NCBI GenBank assembly: GCA_964057225.1
Contig: OZ059896.1
Span: 19,960,501 to 20,024,500 of the forward strand
DNA: 64,000 nt
From: Auanema rhodensis
Lineage: Eukaryota; Nematoda; Chromadorea; Rhabditida; Rhabditidae
Direction: 5' to 3'
The position numbers were made by a program, and so were the translations under genes. Positions 1 through 10,894 of the stretch are shown here, piece by piece; the stretch's first letter is position 1, and each line of letters opens with the position of its first letter. The notes below the pieces were generated by a model that ran no database searches, had not been told where the DNA came from, and was given only the letters and a program-made list of their open reading frames with translations.

Positions 1-27
1 AATTATTTCTTCAGGGTGAAAATCGAG

Positions 28-49
28 GATATAAGTGTAAACTTATATC
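28..49. other. Perfect 9-bp inverted repeat with 4-base loop (one per monomer)
   Basis: GATATAAGT at 28-36 and ACTTATATC at 41-49 are exact reverse complements separated by four bases (GTAA here, GTGA in most monomers). The commonest variant of this part of the unit, A or G at position 39, falls in the loop and leaves the stem intact. Only two monomers, at 61089 and 62843, carry a stem-breaking change (GAATTTATATC). The element can form a hairpin in single-stranded DNA or RNA, or a cruciform. Any function is inference. Confidence 0.85.
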
Positions 50-59
50 AGTTGATATC
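45..59. other. 6-bp inverted repeat overlapping a GATATC palindrome
   Basis: ATATCA (45-50) and TGATAT (53-58) are exact reverse complements separated by GT. The right arm overlaps the palindrome GATATC (54-59). It shares bases with the right arm of the hairpin at 28-49, so the two structures are mutually exclusive. The GATATC site recurs once per monomer and was intact in every monomer I looked at. Confidence 0.75.
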
Positions 60-64
60 TCGGT

Positions 65-119
65 GCATTTTTAAGCTAGCGCAAATCTGATAACACAGAT
101 CGACGCAGCTTAAAAATGC
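65..119. other. Compound dyad: 13-bp arms with nested inner stems
   Basis: GCATTTTTAAGCT (65-77) is an exact reverse complement of AGCTTAAAAATGC (107-119). Inside it, GCG (79-81) can pair with CGC (104-106), and ATCTG (85-89) with CAGAT (96-100) around the loop ATAACA. The 13-bp form is found in monomers carrying GCGC after the right arm. In the majority, with CCGC, the perfect outer arms are 11 bp. Several recurrent variants hit the arms without compensation: T to G at 71, T to C at 72, C to A at 104, and loss of one A in the right arm in block G. Confidence 0.85.
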
Positions 120-195
120 GCATCGAACGCACTATACTGCATTGAGAAACGCTTGATACAAAAATTAGTTATGATCGTTTGAAAAATGATGCATT

Positions 196-228
196 AGTGT
201 ATGTTGAGTTTCCATGTACACTCAACAT
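196..228. other. Two overlapping, competing inverted repeats
   Basis: ATGTTGAGT (201-209) and ACTCAACAT (220-228) form a perfect 9-bp stem around a 10-base loop. AGTGTA (196-201) and TACACT (217-222) form a second perfect stem that uses some of the same bases, so only one can exist at a time. The CACTG variant (11 monomers, all before 10894) changes two adjacent bases inside the loop and spares both stems. Monomer M136 has TACAC changed to AACAC at 47604, which touches the second stem only. Confidence 0.8.
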
Positions 229-249
229 TGCTTCCAAAAACATTTTGAC

Positions 250-314
250 AAAAATTTTTTCGAAAAATTTCAAAATAATTTAGCAAAAAGTAGATGTTTT
301 TAGATTCCATTTTT
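250..314. other. Palindrome TTTTTCGAAAAA within a row of A/T tracts
   Basis: TTTTTC/GAAAAA at 256-267 is a perfect 12-bp palindrome containing a TTCGAA site. It sits in a series of A or T runs: 250-254, 255-260, 263-267, 272-275, 285-289, 297-301 and 310-314, with centres roughly 6-14 bases apart. A-tracts in approximate helical phase are known to bend DNA, and curvature is common in satellites. That this unit is curved is inference. The left part is almost invariant across the array, whereas the right part holds recurring variants (AAAATAA/GAAATAA, GTAGATG/GTATATG, CCATTTTTC/CCTTTATTC). Confidence 0.7.
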
Positions 315-3300
315 CAAGGCAAAGACGATGGACAGTGTTATTCAACGAAAAAATTAATTCTTCAGGGTGAAAATCGAGGATATAAGTGTGAACTTATATC
401 AGTTGATATCTCGGTGCATTTTTAAGCTAGCGCAAATCTGATAACACAGATCGACGCAGCTTAAAAATCCGCATCGAATGCACTATACTACATTGAGAAA
501 CGCTTGATACAAAAATTAGTTATGATCGTTTGAAAAATGATGCATTAGTGTATGTTGAGTTTCCATGTACACTCAACATTGCTTCCAAAAACATTTTGAC
601 AAAAATTTTTTCGAAAAATTTCAAAATAATTTAGCAAAAAGTATATGTTTTTAGATTCCATTTTTCAAGGCAAAGACGATGGACAATGTTATTCAACGAA
701 AAAATTAATTCTTCAGGGTGAAAATCGAGGATATAAGTGTGAACTTATATCAGTTGATATCTCGGTGCATTTTTAAGCTAGCCCAAATCTGATAACACAG
801 ATCGACGCAGCTTAAAAATCCGCATCGAATGCACTATACTACATTGAGAAACGCTTAATACAAAAATTAGTTATGATCGTTTGAAAAATGATGCATTAGT
901 GTATGTTGAGTTTCCATGTACACTCAACATTGCTTCCAAAAACATTTTGACAAAAATTTTTTCGAAAAATTTCAAAATAATTTAGCAAAAAGTAGATGTT
1001 TTTAGATTCCTTTTTTCAAGGCAAAGACGATGGACAATGTTATTCAACGAAAAAATTAATTCTTTAGGGTGAAAATCGAGGATATAAGTGTGAACTTATA
1101 TCAGTTGATATCTTGGTGCATTTTCAAGCTAGCGCAAATCTGATAACAGAGATCGACGCAGCTTAAAAATCCGCATCGAATGCACTATACTACATTGAGA
1201 AACGCTTGATACAAAAATTAGTTATGATCGTTTGAAAAATGATGCATTAGTGTATGTTGAGTTTCCATGTACACTCAACATTGCTTCCAAAAACATTTTG
1301 ACAAAAATTTTTTCGAAAAATTTCAAAATAATTTAGCAAAAAGTAGATGTTTTTAGATTCCATTTTTCAAGGCAAAGACGATGGACAATGTTATTCAACG
1401 GAAAAATTATTTCTTCAGGGTGAAAATCGAGGATATAAGTGTAAACTTATATCAGTTGATATCTCGGTGCATTTTTAAGCTAGCGCAAATCTGATAACAC
1501 AGATCGACGCAGCTTAAAAATCCGCATCGAATGCACTATACTACATTGAGAAACGCTTGATACAAAAATTAGTTATGATCGTTTGAAAAATGATGCATTA
1601 GTGTATGTTGAGTTTCACTGTACACTCAACATTGCTTCCAAAAACATTTTGACAAAAATTTTTTCGAAAAATTTCAAAATAATTTAGCAAAAAGTAGATG
1701 TTTTTAGATTCCATTTTTCAAGGCAAAGACGATGGACAATGTTATTCAACGGAAAAATTATTTCTTCAGGGTGAAAATCGAGGATATAAGTGTAAACTTA
1801 TATCAGTTGATATCTCGGTGCATTTTTAAGCTAGCGCAAATCTGATAACACAGATCGACGCAGCTTAAAAATGCGCATCGAACGCACTATACTGCATTGA
1901 GAAACGCTTGATACAAAAATTAGTTATGATCGTTTGAAAAATGATGCATTAGTGTATGTTGAGTTTCCATGTACACTCAACATTGCTTCCAAAAACATTT
2001 TGACAAAAATTTTTTCGAAAAATTTCAAAATAATTTAGCAAAAAGTAGATGTTTTTAGATTCCATTTTTCAAGGCAAAGACGATGGACAGTGTTATTCAA
2101 CGAAAAAATTAATTCTTCAGGGTGAAAATCGAGGATATAAGTGTGAACTTATATCAGTTGATATCTCGGTGCATTTTTAAGCTAGCGCAAATCTGATAAC
2201 ACAGATCGACGCAGCTTAAAAATCCGCATCGAATGCACTATACTACATTGAGAAACGCTTGATACAAAAATTAGTTATGATCGTTTGAAAAATGATGCAT
2301 TAGTGTATGTTGAGTTTCCATGTACACTCAACATTGCTTCCAAAAACATTTTGACAAAAATTTTTTCGAAAAATTTCAAAATAATTTAGCAAAAAGTAGA
2401 TGTTTTTAGATTCCATTTTTAGAGGCAAAGACGATGGACAGTGTTATTCAACGAAAAAATTAATTCTTCAGGGTGAAAATCGAGGATATAAGTGTGAACT
2501 TATATCAGTTGATATCTCGGTGCATTTTTAAGCTAGCGCAAATCTGATAACACAGATCGACGCAGCTTAAAAATCCGCATCGAATGCACTATACTACATT
2601 GAGAAACGCTTAATACAAAAATTAGTTATGATCGTTTGAAAAATGATGCATTAGTGTATGTTGAGTTTCCATGTACACTCAACATTGCTTCCAAAAACAT
2701 TTTGACAAAAATTTTTTCGAAAAATTTCGAAATAATTTAGCAAAAAGTAGATGTTTTTAGATTCCTTTATTCAAGGCAAAGACGATGGACAATGTTATTC
2801 AACGAAAAAATTAATTCTTCAGGGTGAAAATCGAGGATATAAGTGTGAACTTATATCAGTTGATATCTCGGTGCATTTTTAAGCTAGCGCAAATCTGATA
2901 ACACAGATCGACGCAGCTTAAAAATCCGCATCGAATGCACTATACTACATTGAGAAACGCTTGATACAAAAATTAGTTATGATCGTTTGAAAAATGATGC
3001 ATTAGTGTATGTTGAGTTTCACTGTACACTCAACATTGCTTCCAAAAACATTTTGACAAAAATTTTTTCGAAAAATTTCAAAATAATTTAGCAAAAAGTA
3101 GATGTTTTTAGATTCCATTTTTCAAGGCAAAGACGATGGACAATGTTATTCAACGGAAAAATTATTTCTTCAGGGTGAAAATCGAGGATATAAGTGTAAA
3201 CTTATATCAGTTGATATCTCGGTGCATTTTTAAGCTAGCGCAAATCTGATAACACAGATCGACGCAGCTTAAAAATCCGCATCGAATGCACTATACTACA

Positions 3301-5278
3301 TTGAGAAACGCTTGATACAAAAATTAGTTATGATCGTTTGAAAAATGATGCATTAGTGTATGTTGAGTTTCACTGTACACTCAACATTGCTTCCAAAAAC
3401 ATTTTGACAAAAATTTTTTCGAAAAATTTCAAAATAATTTAGCAAAAAGTAGATGTTTTTAGATTCCATTTTTCAAGGCAAAGACGATGGACAATGTTAT
3501 TCAACGGAAAAATTATTTCTTCAGGGTGAAAATCGAGGATATAAGTGTAAACTTATATCAGTTGATATCTCGGTGCATTTTTAAGCTAGCGCAAATCTGA
3601 TAACACAGATCGACGCAGCTTAAAAATGCGCATCGAACGCACTATACTGCATTGAGAAACGCTTGATACAAAAATTAGTTATGATCGTTTGAAAAATGAT
3701 GCATTAGTGTATGTTGAGTTTCCATGTACACTCAACATTGCTTCCAAAAACATTTTGACAAAAATTTTTTCGAAAAATTTCAAAATAATTTAGCAAAAAG
3801 TAGATGTTTTTAGATTCCATTTTTCAAGGCAAAGACGATGGACAGTGTTATTCAACGAAAAAATTAATTCTTCAGGGTGAAAATCGAGGATATAAGTGTG
3901 AACTTATATCAGTTGATATCTCGGTGCATTTTTAAGCTAGCGCAAATCTGATAACACAGATCGACGCAGCTTAAAAATCCGCATCGAATGCACTATACTA
4001 CATTGAGAAACGCTTGATACAAAAATTAGTTATGATCGTTTGAAAAATGATGCATTAGTGTATGTTGAGTTTCACTGTACACTCAACATTGCTTCCAAAA
4101 ACATTTTGACAAAAATTTTTTCGAAAAATTTCAAAATAATTTAGCAAAAAGTAGATGTTTTTAGATTCCATTTTTCAAGGCAAAGACGATGGACAATGTT
4201 ATTCAACGGAAAAATTATTTCTTCAGGGTGAAAATCGAGGATATAAGTGTAAACTTATATCAGTTGATATCTCGGTGCATTTTTAAGCTAGCGCAAATCT
4301 GATAACACAGATCGACGCAGCTTAAAAATGCGCATCGAACGCACTATACTGCATTGAGAAACGCTTGATACAAAAATTAGTTATGATCGTTTGAAAAATG
4401 ATGCATTAGTGTATGTTGAGTTTCCATGTACACTCAACATTGCTTCCAAAAACATTTTGACAAAAATTTTTTCGAAAAATTTCAAAATAATTTAGCAAAA
4501 AGTAGATGTTTTTAGATTCCATTTTTCAAGGCAAAGACGATGGACAGTGTTATTCAACGAAAAAATTAATTCTTCAGGGTGAAAATCGAGGATATAAGTG
4601 TGAACTTATATCAGTTGATATCTCGGTGCATTTTTAAGCTAGCGCAAATCTGATAACACAGATCGACGCAGCTTAAAAATCCGCATCGAATGCACTATAC
4701 TACATTGAGAAACGCTTGATACAAAAATTAGTTATGATCGTTTGAAAAATGATGCATTAGTGTATGTTGAGTTTCCATGTACACTCAACATTGCTTCCAA
4801 AAACATTTTGACAAAAATTTTTTCGAAAAATTTCAAAATAATTTAGCAAAAAGTATATGTTTTTAGATTCCATTTTTCAAGGCAAAGACGATGGACAATG
4901 TTATTCAACGAAAAAATTAATTCTTCAGGGTGAAAATCGAGGATATAAGTGTGAACTTATATCAGTTGATATCTCGGTGCATTTTTAAGCTAGCCCAAAT
5001 CTGATAACACAGATCGACGCAGCTTAAAAATCCGCATCGAATGCACTATAATACATTGAGAAACGCTTAATACAAAAATTAGTTATGATCGTTTGAAAAA
5101 TGATGCATTAGTGTATGTTGAGTTTCCATGTACACTCAACATTGCTTCCAAAAACATTTTGACAAAAATTTTTTCGAAAAATTTCAAAATAATTTAGCAA
5201 AAAGTAGATGTTTTTAGATTCCTTTTTTCAAGGCAAAGACGATGGACAATGTTATTCAACGAAAAAATTAATTCTTTA

Positions 5279-5629
5279 GGGTGAAAATCGAGGATATAAG
5301 TGTGAACTTATATCAGTTGATATCTTGGTGCATTTTCAAGCTAGCGCAAATCTGATAACAGAGATCGACGCAGCTTAAAAATCCGCATCGAATGCACTAT
5401 ACTACATTGAGAAACGCTTGATACAAAAATTAGTTATGATCGTTTGAAAAATGATGCATTAGTGTATGTTGAGTTTCACTGTACACTCAACATTGCTTCC
5501 AAAAACATTTTGACAAAAATTTTTTCGAAAAATTTCAAAATAATTTAGCAAAAAGTAGATGTTTTTAGATTCCATTTTTCAAGGCAAAGACGATGGACAA
5601 TGTTATTCAACGGAAAAATTATTTCTTCA
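5279..5629. repeat. Hybrid monomer M16 (left part type D, right part type E)
   Basis: The left part carries all the D markers (CTTTAGGG just before it, TCTTGG, TTTTCAAGC, AACAGAG). It then switches to the E marker TTTCACTGTAC near 5477. The matching monomer in copy 1 (1067-1417) keeps CCATGTAC. The same hybrid recurs at 10544-10894. This is the expected product of unequal exchange or conversion between neighbouring D and E monomers, with the junction between about 5355 and 5477. Confidence 0.75.
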
Positions 5630-5980
5630 GGGTGAAAATCGAGGATATAAGTGTAAACTTATATCAGTTGATATCTCGGTGCATTTTTAAGCTAGCGCAA
5701 ATCTGATAACACAGATCGACGCAGCTTAAAAATGCGCATCGAACGCACTATACTGCATTGAGAAACGCTTGATACAAAAATTAGTTATGATCGTTTGAAA
5801 AATGATGCATTAGTGTATGTTGAGTTTCCATGTACACTCAACATTGCTTCCAAAAACATTTTGACAAAAATTTTTTCGAAAAATTTCAAAATAATTTAGC
5901 AAAAAGTAGATGTTTTTAGATTCCATTTTTCAAGGCAAAGACGATGGACAATGTTATTCAACGGAAAAATTATTTCTTCA
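5630..5980. repeat. Hybrid monomer M17 (left part type A, right part type E)
   Basis: It has the A markers GTAAAC, GCGC...AACGC, CTGC and CCATGTAC. It then has the E-type tail GACAATG followed by CGGAAAAATTATTT, instead of the usual A tail GACAGTG with CGAAAAAATTAATT. The switch lies between about 5830 and 5950. Together with M16 it marks where copy 2 gained one monomer. Confidence 0.72.
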
Positions 5981-8788
5981 GGGTGAAAATCGAGGATATA
6001 AGTGTAAACTTATATCAGTTGATATCTCGGTGCATTTTTAAGCTAGCGCAAATCTGATAACACAGATCGACGCAGCTTAAAAATCCGCATCGAATGCACT
6101 ATACTACATTGAGAAACGCTTGATACAAAAATTAGTTATGATCGTTTGAAAAATGATGCATTAGTGTATGTTGAGTTTCACTGTACACTCAACATTGCTT
6201 CCAAAAACATTTTGACAAAAATTTTTTCGAAAAATTTCAAAATAATTTAGCAAAAAGTAGATGTTTTTAGATTCCATTTTTCAAGGCAAAGACGATGGAC
6301 AATGTTATTCAACGGAAAAATTATTTCTTCAGGGTGAAAATCGAGGATATAAGTGTAAACTTATATCAGTTGATATCTCGGTGCATTTTTAAGCTAGCGC
6401 AAATCTGATAACACAGATCGACGCAGCTTAAAAATGCGCATCGAACGCACTATACTGCATTGAGAAACGCTTGATACAAAAATTAGTTATGATCGTTTGA
6501 AAAATGATGCATTAGTGTATGTTGAGTTTCCATGTACACTCAACATTGCTTCCAAAAACATTTTGACAAAAATTTTTTCGAAAAATTTCAAAATAATTTA
6601 GCAAAAAGTAGATGTTTTTAGATTCCATTTTTCAAGGCAAAGACGATGGACAGTGTTATTCAACGAAAAAATTAATTCTTCAGGGTGAAAATCGAGGATA
6701 TAAGTGTGAACTTATATCAGTTGATATCTCGGTGCATTTTTAAGCTAGCGCAAATCTGATAACACAGATCGACGCAGCTTAAAAATCCGCATCGAATGCA
6801 CTATACTACATTGAGAAACGCTTGATACAAAAATTAGTTATGATCGTTTGAAAAATGATGCATTAGTGTATGTTGAGTTTCCATGTACACTCAACATTGC
6901 TTCCAAAAACATTTTGACAAAAATTTTTTCGAAAAATTTCAAAATAATTTAGCAAAAAGTAGATGTTTTTAGATTCCATTTTTAGAGGCAAAGACGATGG
7001 ACAGTGTTATTCAACGAAAAAATTAATTCTTCAGGGTGAAAATCGAGGATATAAGTGTGAACTTATATCAGTTGATATCTCGGTGCATTTTTAAGCTAGC
7101 GCAAATCTGATAACACAGATCGACGCAGCTTAAAAATCCGCATCGAATGCACTATACTACATTGAGAAACGCTTAATACAAAAATTAGTTATGATCGTTT
7201 GAAAAATGATGCATTAGTGTATGTTGAGTTTCCATGTACACTCAACATTGCTTCCAAAAACATTTTGACAAAAATTTTTTCGAAAAATTTCGAAATAATT
7301 TAGCAAAAAGTAGATGTTTTTAGATTCCTTTATTCAAGGCAAAGACGATGGACAATGTTATTCAACGAAAAAATTAATTCTTCAGGGTGAAAATCGAGGA
7401 TATAAGTGTGAACTTATATCAGTTGATATCTCGGTGCATTTTTAAGCTAGCGCAAATCTGATAACACAGATCGACGCAGCTTAAAAATCCGCATCGAATG
7501 CACTATACTACATTGAGAAACGCTTGATACAAAAATTAGTTATGATCGTTTGAAAAATGATGCATTAGTGTATGTTGAGTTTCACTGTACACTCAACATT
7601 GCTTCCAAAAACATTTTGACAAAAATTTTTTCGAAAAATTTCAAAATAATTTAGCAAAAAGTAGATGTTTTTAGATTCCATTTTTCAAGGCAAAGACGAT
7701 GGACAATGTTATTCAACGGAAAAATTATTTCTTCAGGGTGAAAATCGAGGATATAAGTGTAAACTTATATCAGTTGATATCTCGGTGCATTTTTAAGCTA
7801 GCGCAAATCTGATAACACAGATCGACGCAGCTTAAAAATCCGCATCGAATGCACTATACTACATTGAGAAACGCTTGATACAAAAATTAGTTATGATCGT
7901 TTGAAAAATGATGCATTAGTGTATGTTGAGTTTCACTGTACACTCAACATTGCTTCCAAAAACATTTTGACAAAAATTTTTTCGAAAAATTTCAAAATAA
8001 TTTAGCAAAAAGTAGATGTTTTTAGATTCCATTTTTCAAGGCAAAGACGATGGACAATGTTATTCAACGGAAAAATTATTTCTTCAGGGTGAAAATCGAG
8101 GATATAAGTGTAAACTTATATCAGTTGATATCTCGGTGCATTTTTAAGCTAGCGCAAATCTGATAACACAGATCGACGCAGCTTAAAAATGCGCATCAAA
8201 CGCACTATACTGCATTGAGAAACGCTTGATACAAAAATTAGTTATGATCGTTTGAAAAATGATGCATTAGTGTATGTTGAGTTTCCATGTACACTCAACA
8301 TTGCTTCCAAAAACATTTTGACAAAAATTTTTTCGAAAAATTTCAAAATAATTTAGCAAAAAGTAGATGTTTTTAGATTCCATTTTTCAAGGCAAAGACG
8401 ATGGACAGTGTTATTCAACGAAAAAATTAATTCTTCAGGGTGAAAATCGAGGATATAAGTGTGAACTTATATCAGTTGATATCTCGGTGCATTTTTAAGC
8501 TAGCGCAAATCTGATAACACAGATCGACGCAGCTTAAAAATCCGCATCGAATGCACTATACTACATTGAGAAACGCTTGATACAAAAATTAGTTATGATC
8601 GTTTGAAAAATGATGCATTAGTGTATGTTGAGTTTCACTGTACACTCAACATTGCTTCCAAAAACATTTTGACAAAAATTTTTTCGAAAAATTTCAAAAT
8701 AATTTAGCAAAAAGTAGATGTTTTTAGATTCCATTTTTCAAGGCAAAGACGATGGACAATGTTATTCAACGGAAAAATTATTTCTTCA

Positions 8789-9490
8789 GGGTGAAAATCG
8801 AGGATATAAGTGTAAACTTATATCAGTTGATATCTCGGTGCATTTTTAAGCTAGCGCAAATCTGATAACACAGATCGACGCAGCTTAAAAATGCGCATCG
8901 AACGCACTATACTGCATTGAGAAACGCTTGATACAAAAATTAGTTATGATCGTTTGAAAAATGATGCATTAGTGTATGTTGAGTTTCCATGTACACTCAA
9001 CATTGCTTCCAAAAACATTTTGACAAAAATTTTTTCGAAAAATTTCAAAATAATTTAGCAAAAAGTAGATGTTTTTAGATTCCATTTTTCAAGGCAAAGA
9101 CGATGGACAGTGTTATTCAACGAAAAAATTAATTCTTCAGGGTGAAAATCGAGGATATAAGTGTGAACTTATATCAGTTGATATCTCGGTGCATTTTTAA
9201 GCTAGCGCAAATCTGATAACACAGATCGACGCAGCTTAAAAATCCGCATCGAATGCACTATACTACATTGAGAAACGCTTGATACAAAAATTAGTTATGA
9301 TCGTTTGAAAAATGATGCATTAGTGTATGTTGAGTTTCACTGTACACTCAACATTGCTTCCAAAAACATTTTGACAAAAATTTTTTCGAAAAATTTCAAA
9401 ATAATTTAGCAAAAAGTAGATGTTTTTAGATTCCATTTTTCAAGGCAAAGACGATGGACAATGTTATTCAACGGAAAAATTATTTCTTCA
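8789..9490. repeat. Extra A-E' dimer between HOR-A copies (M26-M27)
   Basis: This 702-bp stretch repeats the A-E' pair that ends HOR-A copy 2 (8087-8788). It accounts for the 15-monomer spacing between the second and third GCCCAAATC monomers. It is a local dimer duplication. The GCATCAAACGC change in M24 (near 8193) is absent here, so that change arose after the dimer was duplicated or was not copied. Confidence 0.78.
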
Positions 9491-10894
9491 GGGTGAAAAT
9501 CGAGGATATAAGTGTAAACTTATATCAGTTGATATCTCGGTGCATTTTTAAGCTAGCGCAAATCTGATAACACAGATCGACGCAGCTTAAAAATGCGCAT
9601 CGAACGCACTATACTGCATTGAGAAACGCTTGATACAAAAATTAGTTATGATCGTTTGAAAAATGATGCATTAGTGTATGTTGAGTTTCCATGTACACTC
9701 AACATTGCTTCCAAAAACATTTTGACAAAAATTTTTTCGAAAAATTTCAAAATAATTTAGCAAAAAGTAGATGTTTTTAGATTCCATTTTTCAAGGCAAA
9801 GACGATGGACAGTGTTATTCAACGAAAAAATTAATTCTTCAGGGTGAAAATCGAGGATATAAGTGTGAACTTATATCAGTTGATATCTCGGTGCATTTTT
9901 AAGCTAGCGCAAATCTGATAACACAGATCGACGCAGCTTAAAAATCCGCATCGAATGCACTATACTACATTGAGAAACGCTTGATACAAAAATTAGTTAT
10001 GATCGTTTGAAAAATGATGCATTAGTGTATGTTGAGTTTCCATGTACACTCAACATTGCTTCCAAAAACATTTTGACAAAAATTTTTTCGAAAAATTTCA
10101 AAATAATTTAGCAAAAAGTATATGTTTTTAGATTCCATTTTTCAAGGCAAAGACGATGGACAATGTTATTCAACGAAAAAATTAATTCTTCAGGGTGAAA
10201 ATCGAGGATATAAGTGTGAACTTATATCAGTTGATATCTCGGTGCATTTTTAAGCTAGCCCAAATCTGATAACACAGATCGACGCAGCTTAAAAATCCGC
10301 ATCGAATGCACTATACTACATTGAGAAACGCTTAATACAAAAATTAGTTATGATCGTTTGAAAAATGATGCATTAGTGTATGTTGAGTTTCCATGTACAC
10401 TCAACATTGCTTCCAAAAACATTTTGACAAAAATTTTTTCGAAAAATTTCAAAATAATTTAGCAAAAAGTAGATGTTTTTAGATTCCTTTTTTCAAGGCA
10501 AAGACGATGGACAATGTTATTCAACGAAAAAATTAATTCTTTAGGGTGAAAATCGAGGATATAAGTGTGAACTTATATCAGTTGATATCTTGGTGCATTT
10601 TCAAGCTAGCGCAAATCTGATAACAGAGATCGACGCAGCTTAAAAATCCGCATCGAATGCACTATACTACATTGAGAAACGCTTGATACAAAAATTAGTT
10701 ATGATCGTTTGAAAAATGATGCATTAGTGTATGTTGAGTTTCACTGTACACTCAACATTGCTTCCAAAAACATTTTGACAAAAATTTTTTCGAAAAATTT
10801 CAAAATAATTTAGCAAAAAGTAGATGTTTTTAGATTCCATTTTTCAAGGCAAAGACGATGGACAATGTTATTCAACGGAAAAATTATTTCTTCA
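9491..10894. repeat. HOR-A copy 3, truncated after 4 monomers (M28-M31)
   Basis: The order A, B, C, D' repeats the start of copy 2, with the same GTATATG, GCCCAAATC and hybrid D' markers. A type A monomer follows (M32) but ends with CGAAAAAATTAATT, and the series then breaks into block B types. The last CACTG monomer of the window is M31. Position 10894 is therefore a sharp compositional edge inside the array. Confidence 0.8.

Larger units (their letters stand above)
14..364. repeat. Reference monomer (M1) of the 351-bp satellite
   Basis: First complete monomer, used here as the reference. Landmarks in order: hairpin 28-49; dyad 45-58 with a GATATC site at 54-59; compound dyad 65-119 with a GCTAGC site at 75-80; variable stretch 118-160; NsiI-type ATGCAT at 188-193; paired dyads 196-228; near-invariant core about 229-270 including the TTTTTCGAAAAA palindrome 256-267; AT-rich tail to 314; variable tail 305-360. 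This monomer is type A, defined by GCGCATCGAACGC at 118-130 and CTGCATT at 137-143. It contains no internal half-unit repeat that I can see. The length of 351 bp is close to two nucleosome repeats. The start is an arbitrary phase, because a tandem array has no natural beginning. Confidence 0.93.
14..4225. repeat. HOR-A copy 1, 12 monomers (M1-M12)
   Basis: By-eye monomer order is A, B (GTATATG), C (GCCCAAATC), D (CTTTAGGG, TTTTCAAGC, AACAGAG), E (GTAAAC plus CACTG), A, F (TTTTTAGAGG), G (GAAATAATT plus CCTTTATTC), E', E, A, E'. The E' type is like E but has GTGAAC. The block is 4212 bp, exactly 12 units. The first copy differs from the second only where D and E (M4, M5) meet. Confidence 0.85.
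4226..8788. repeat. HOR-A copy 2, 13 monomers (M13-M25)
   Basis: The order is A, B, C, D', A', E, A, F, G, E', E, A, E'. It repeats copy 1 with D-E replaced by D'-A'-E, a gain of exactly one monomer. D' (M16) and A' (M17) are hybrids. Copy-specific changes include ACTATAATAC near 5047 and GCATCAAACGC near 8193. Marker spacing confirms the 12-monomer offset at the left (783 to 4993) and the 13-monomer offset further right (2421 to 6984). Confidence 0.85.
1..10894. repeat. Block A: region of 12-15-monomer higher-order repeats (M1-M31)
   Basis: Block A is defined by monomers with TTTCACTGTAC (at about 1616, 3020, 3371, 4073, 5477, 6179, 7582, 7933, 8636, 9338 and 10742), alternating with type A monomers (GCGC...AACGC...CTGC). 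Neither the CACTG form nor the order of types continues to the right. Rare markers recur at whole-monomer distances. GCCCAAATC occurs near 783, 4993 and 10258 (12 then 15 monomers). GTATATG occurs near 643, 4855 and 10121. TTTTTAGAGG occurs at 2416 and 6979 (13 monomers). These show long-range HOR copies rather than independent monomers. Confidence 0.9.

Noticed and set aside
87-150. Hammerhead-ribozyme-like pieces (CTGATAA then GAAAC) on the plus strand
   Set aside because: Hammerheads need CTGANGA, and here the conserved G is A. The bases between the two pieces do not form a clean stem II.
14-364. Internal ~175-bp duplication making the monomer a fused dimer
   Set aside because: Comparing the two halves by eye shows no convincing similarity beyond shared AT richness.
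300-365. CTGAAGA on the minus strand, matching the hammerhead CTGANGA core
   Set aside because: No properly placed GAAA or closing stem follows, and the frequent CTTTAGGG variant destroys the motif in many monomers.
1060-1070. TTTAGGG, a plant-type telomere repeat unit
   Set aside because: It appears once per variant monomer through a C to T change in TTCAGGG and is never in tandem. It is not telomeric sequence.
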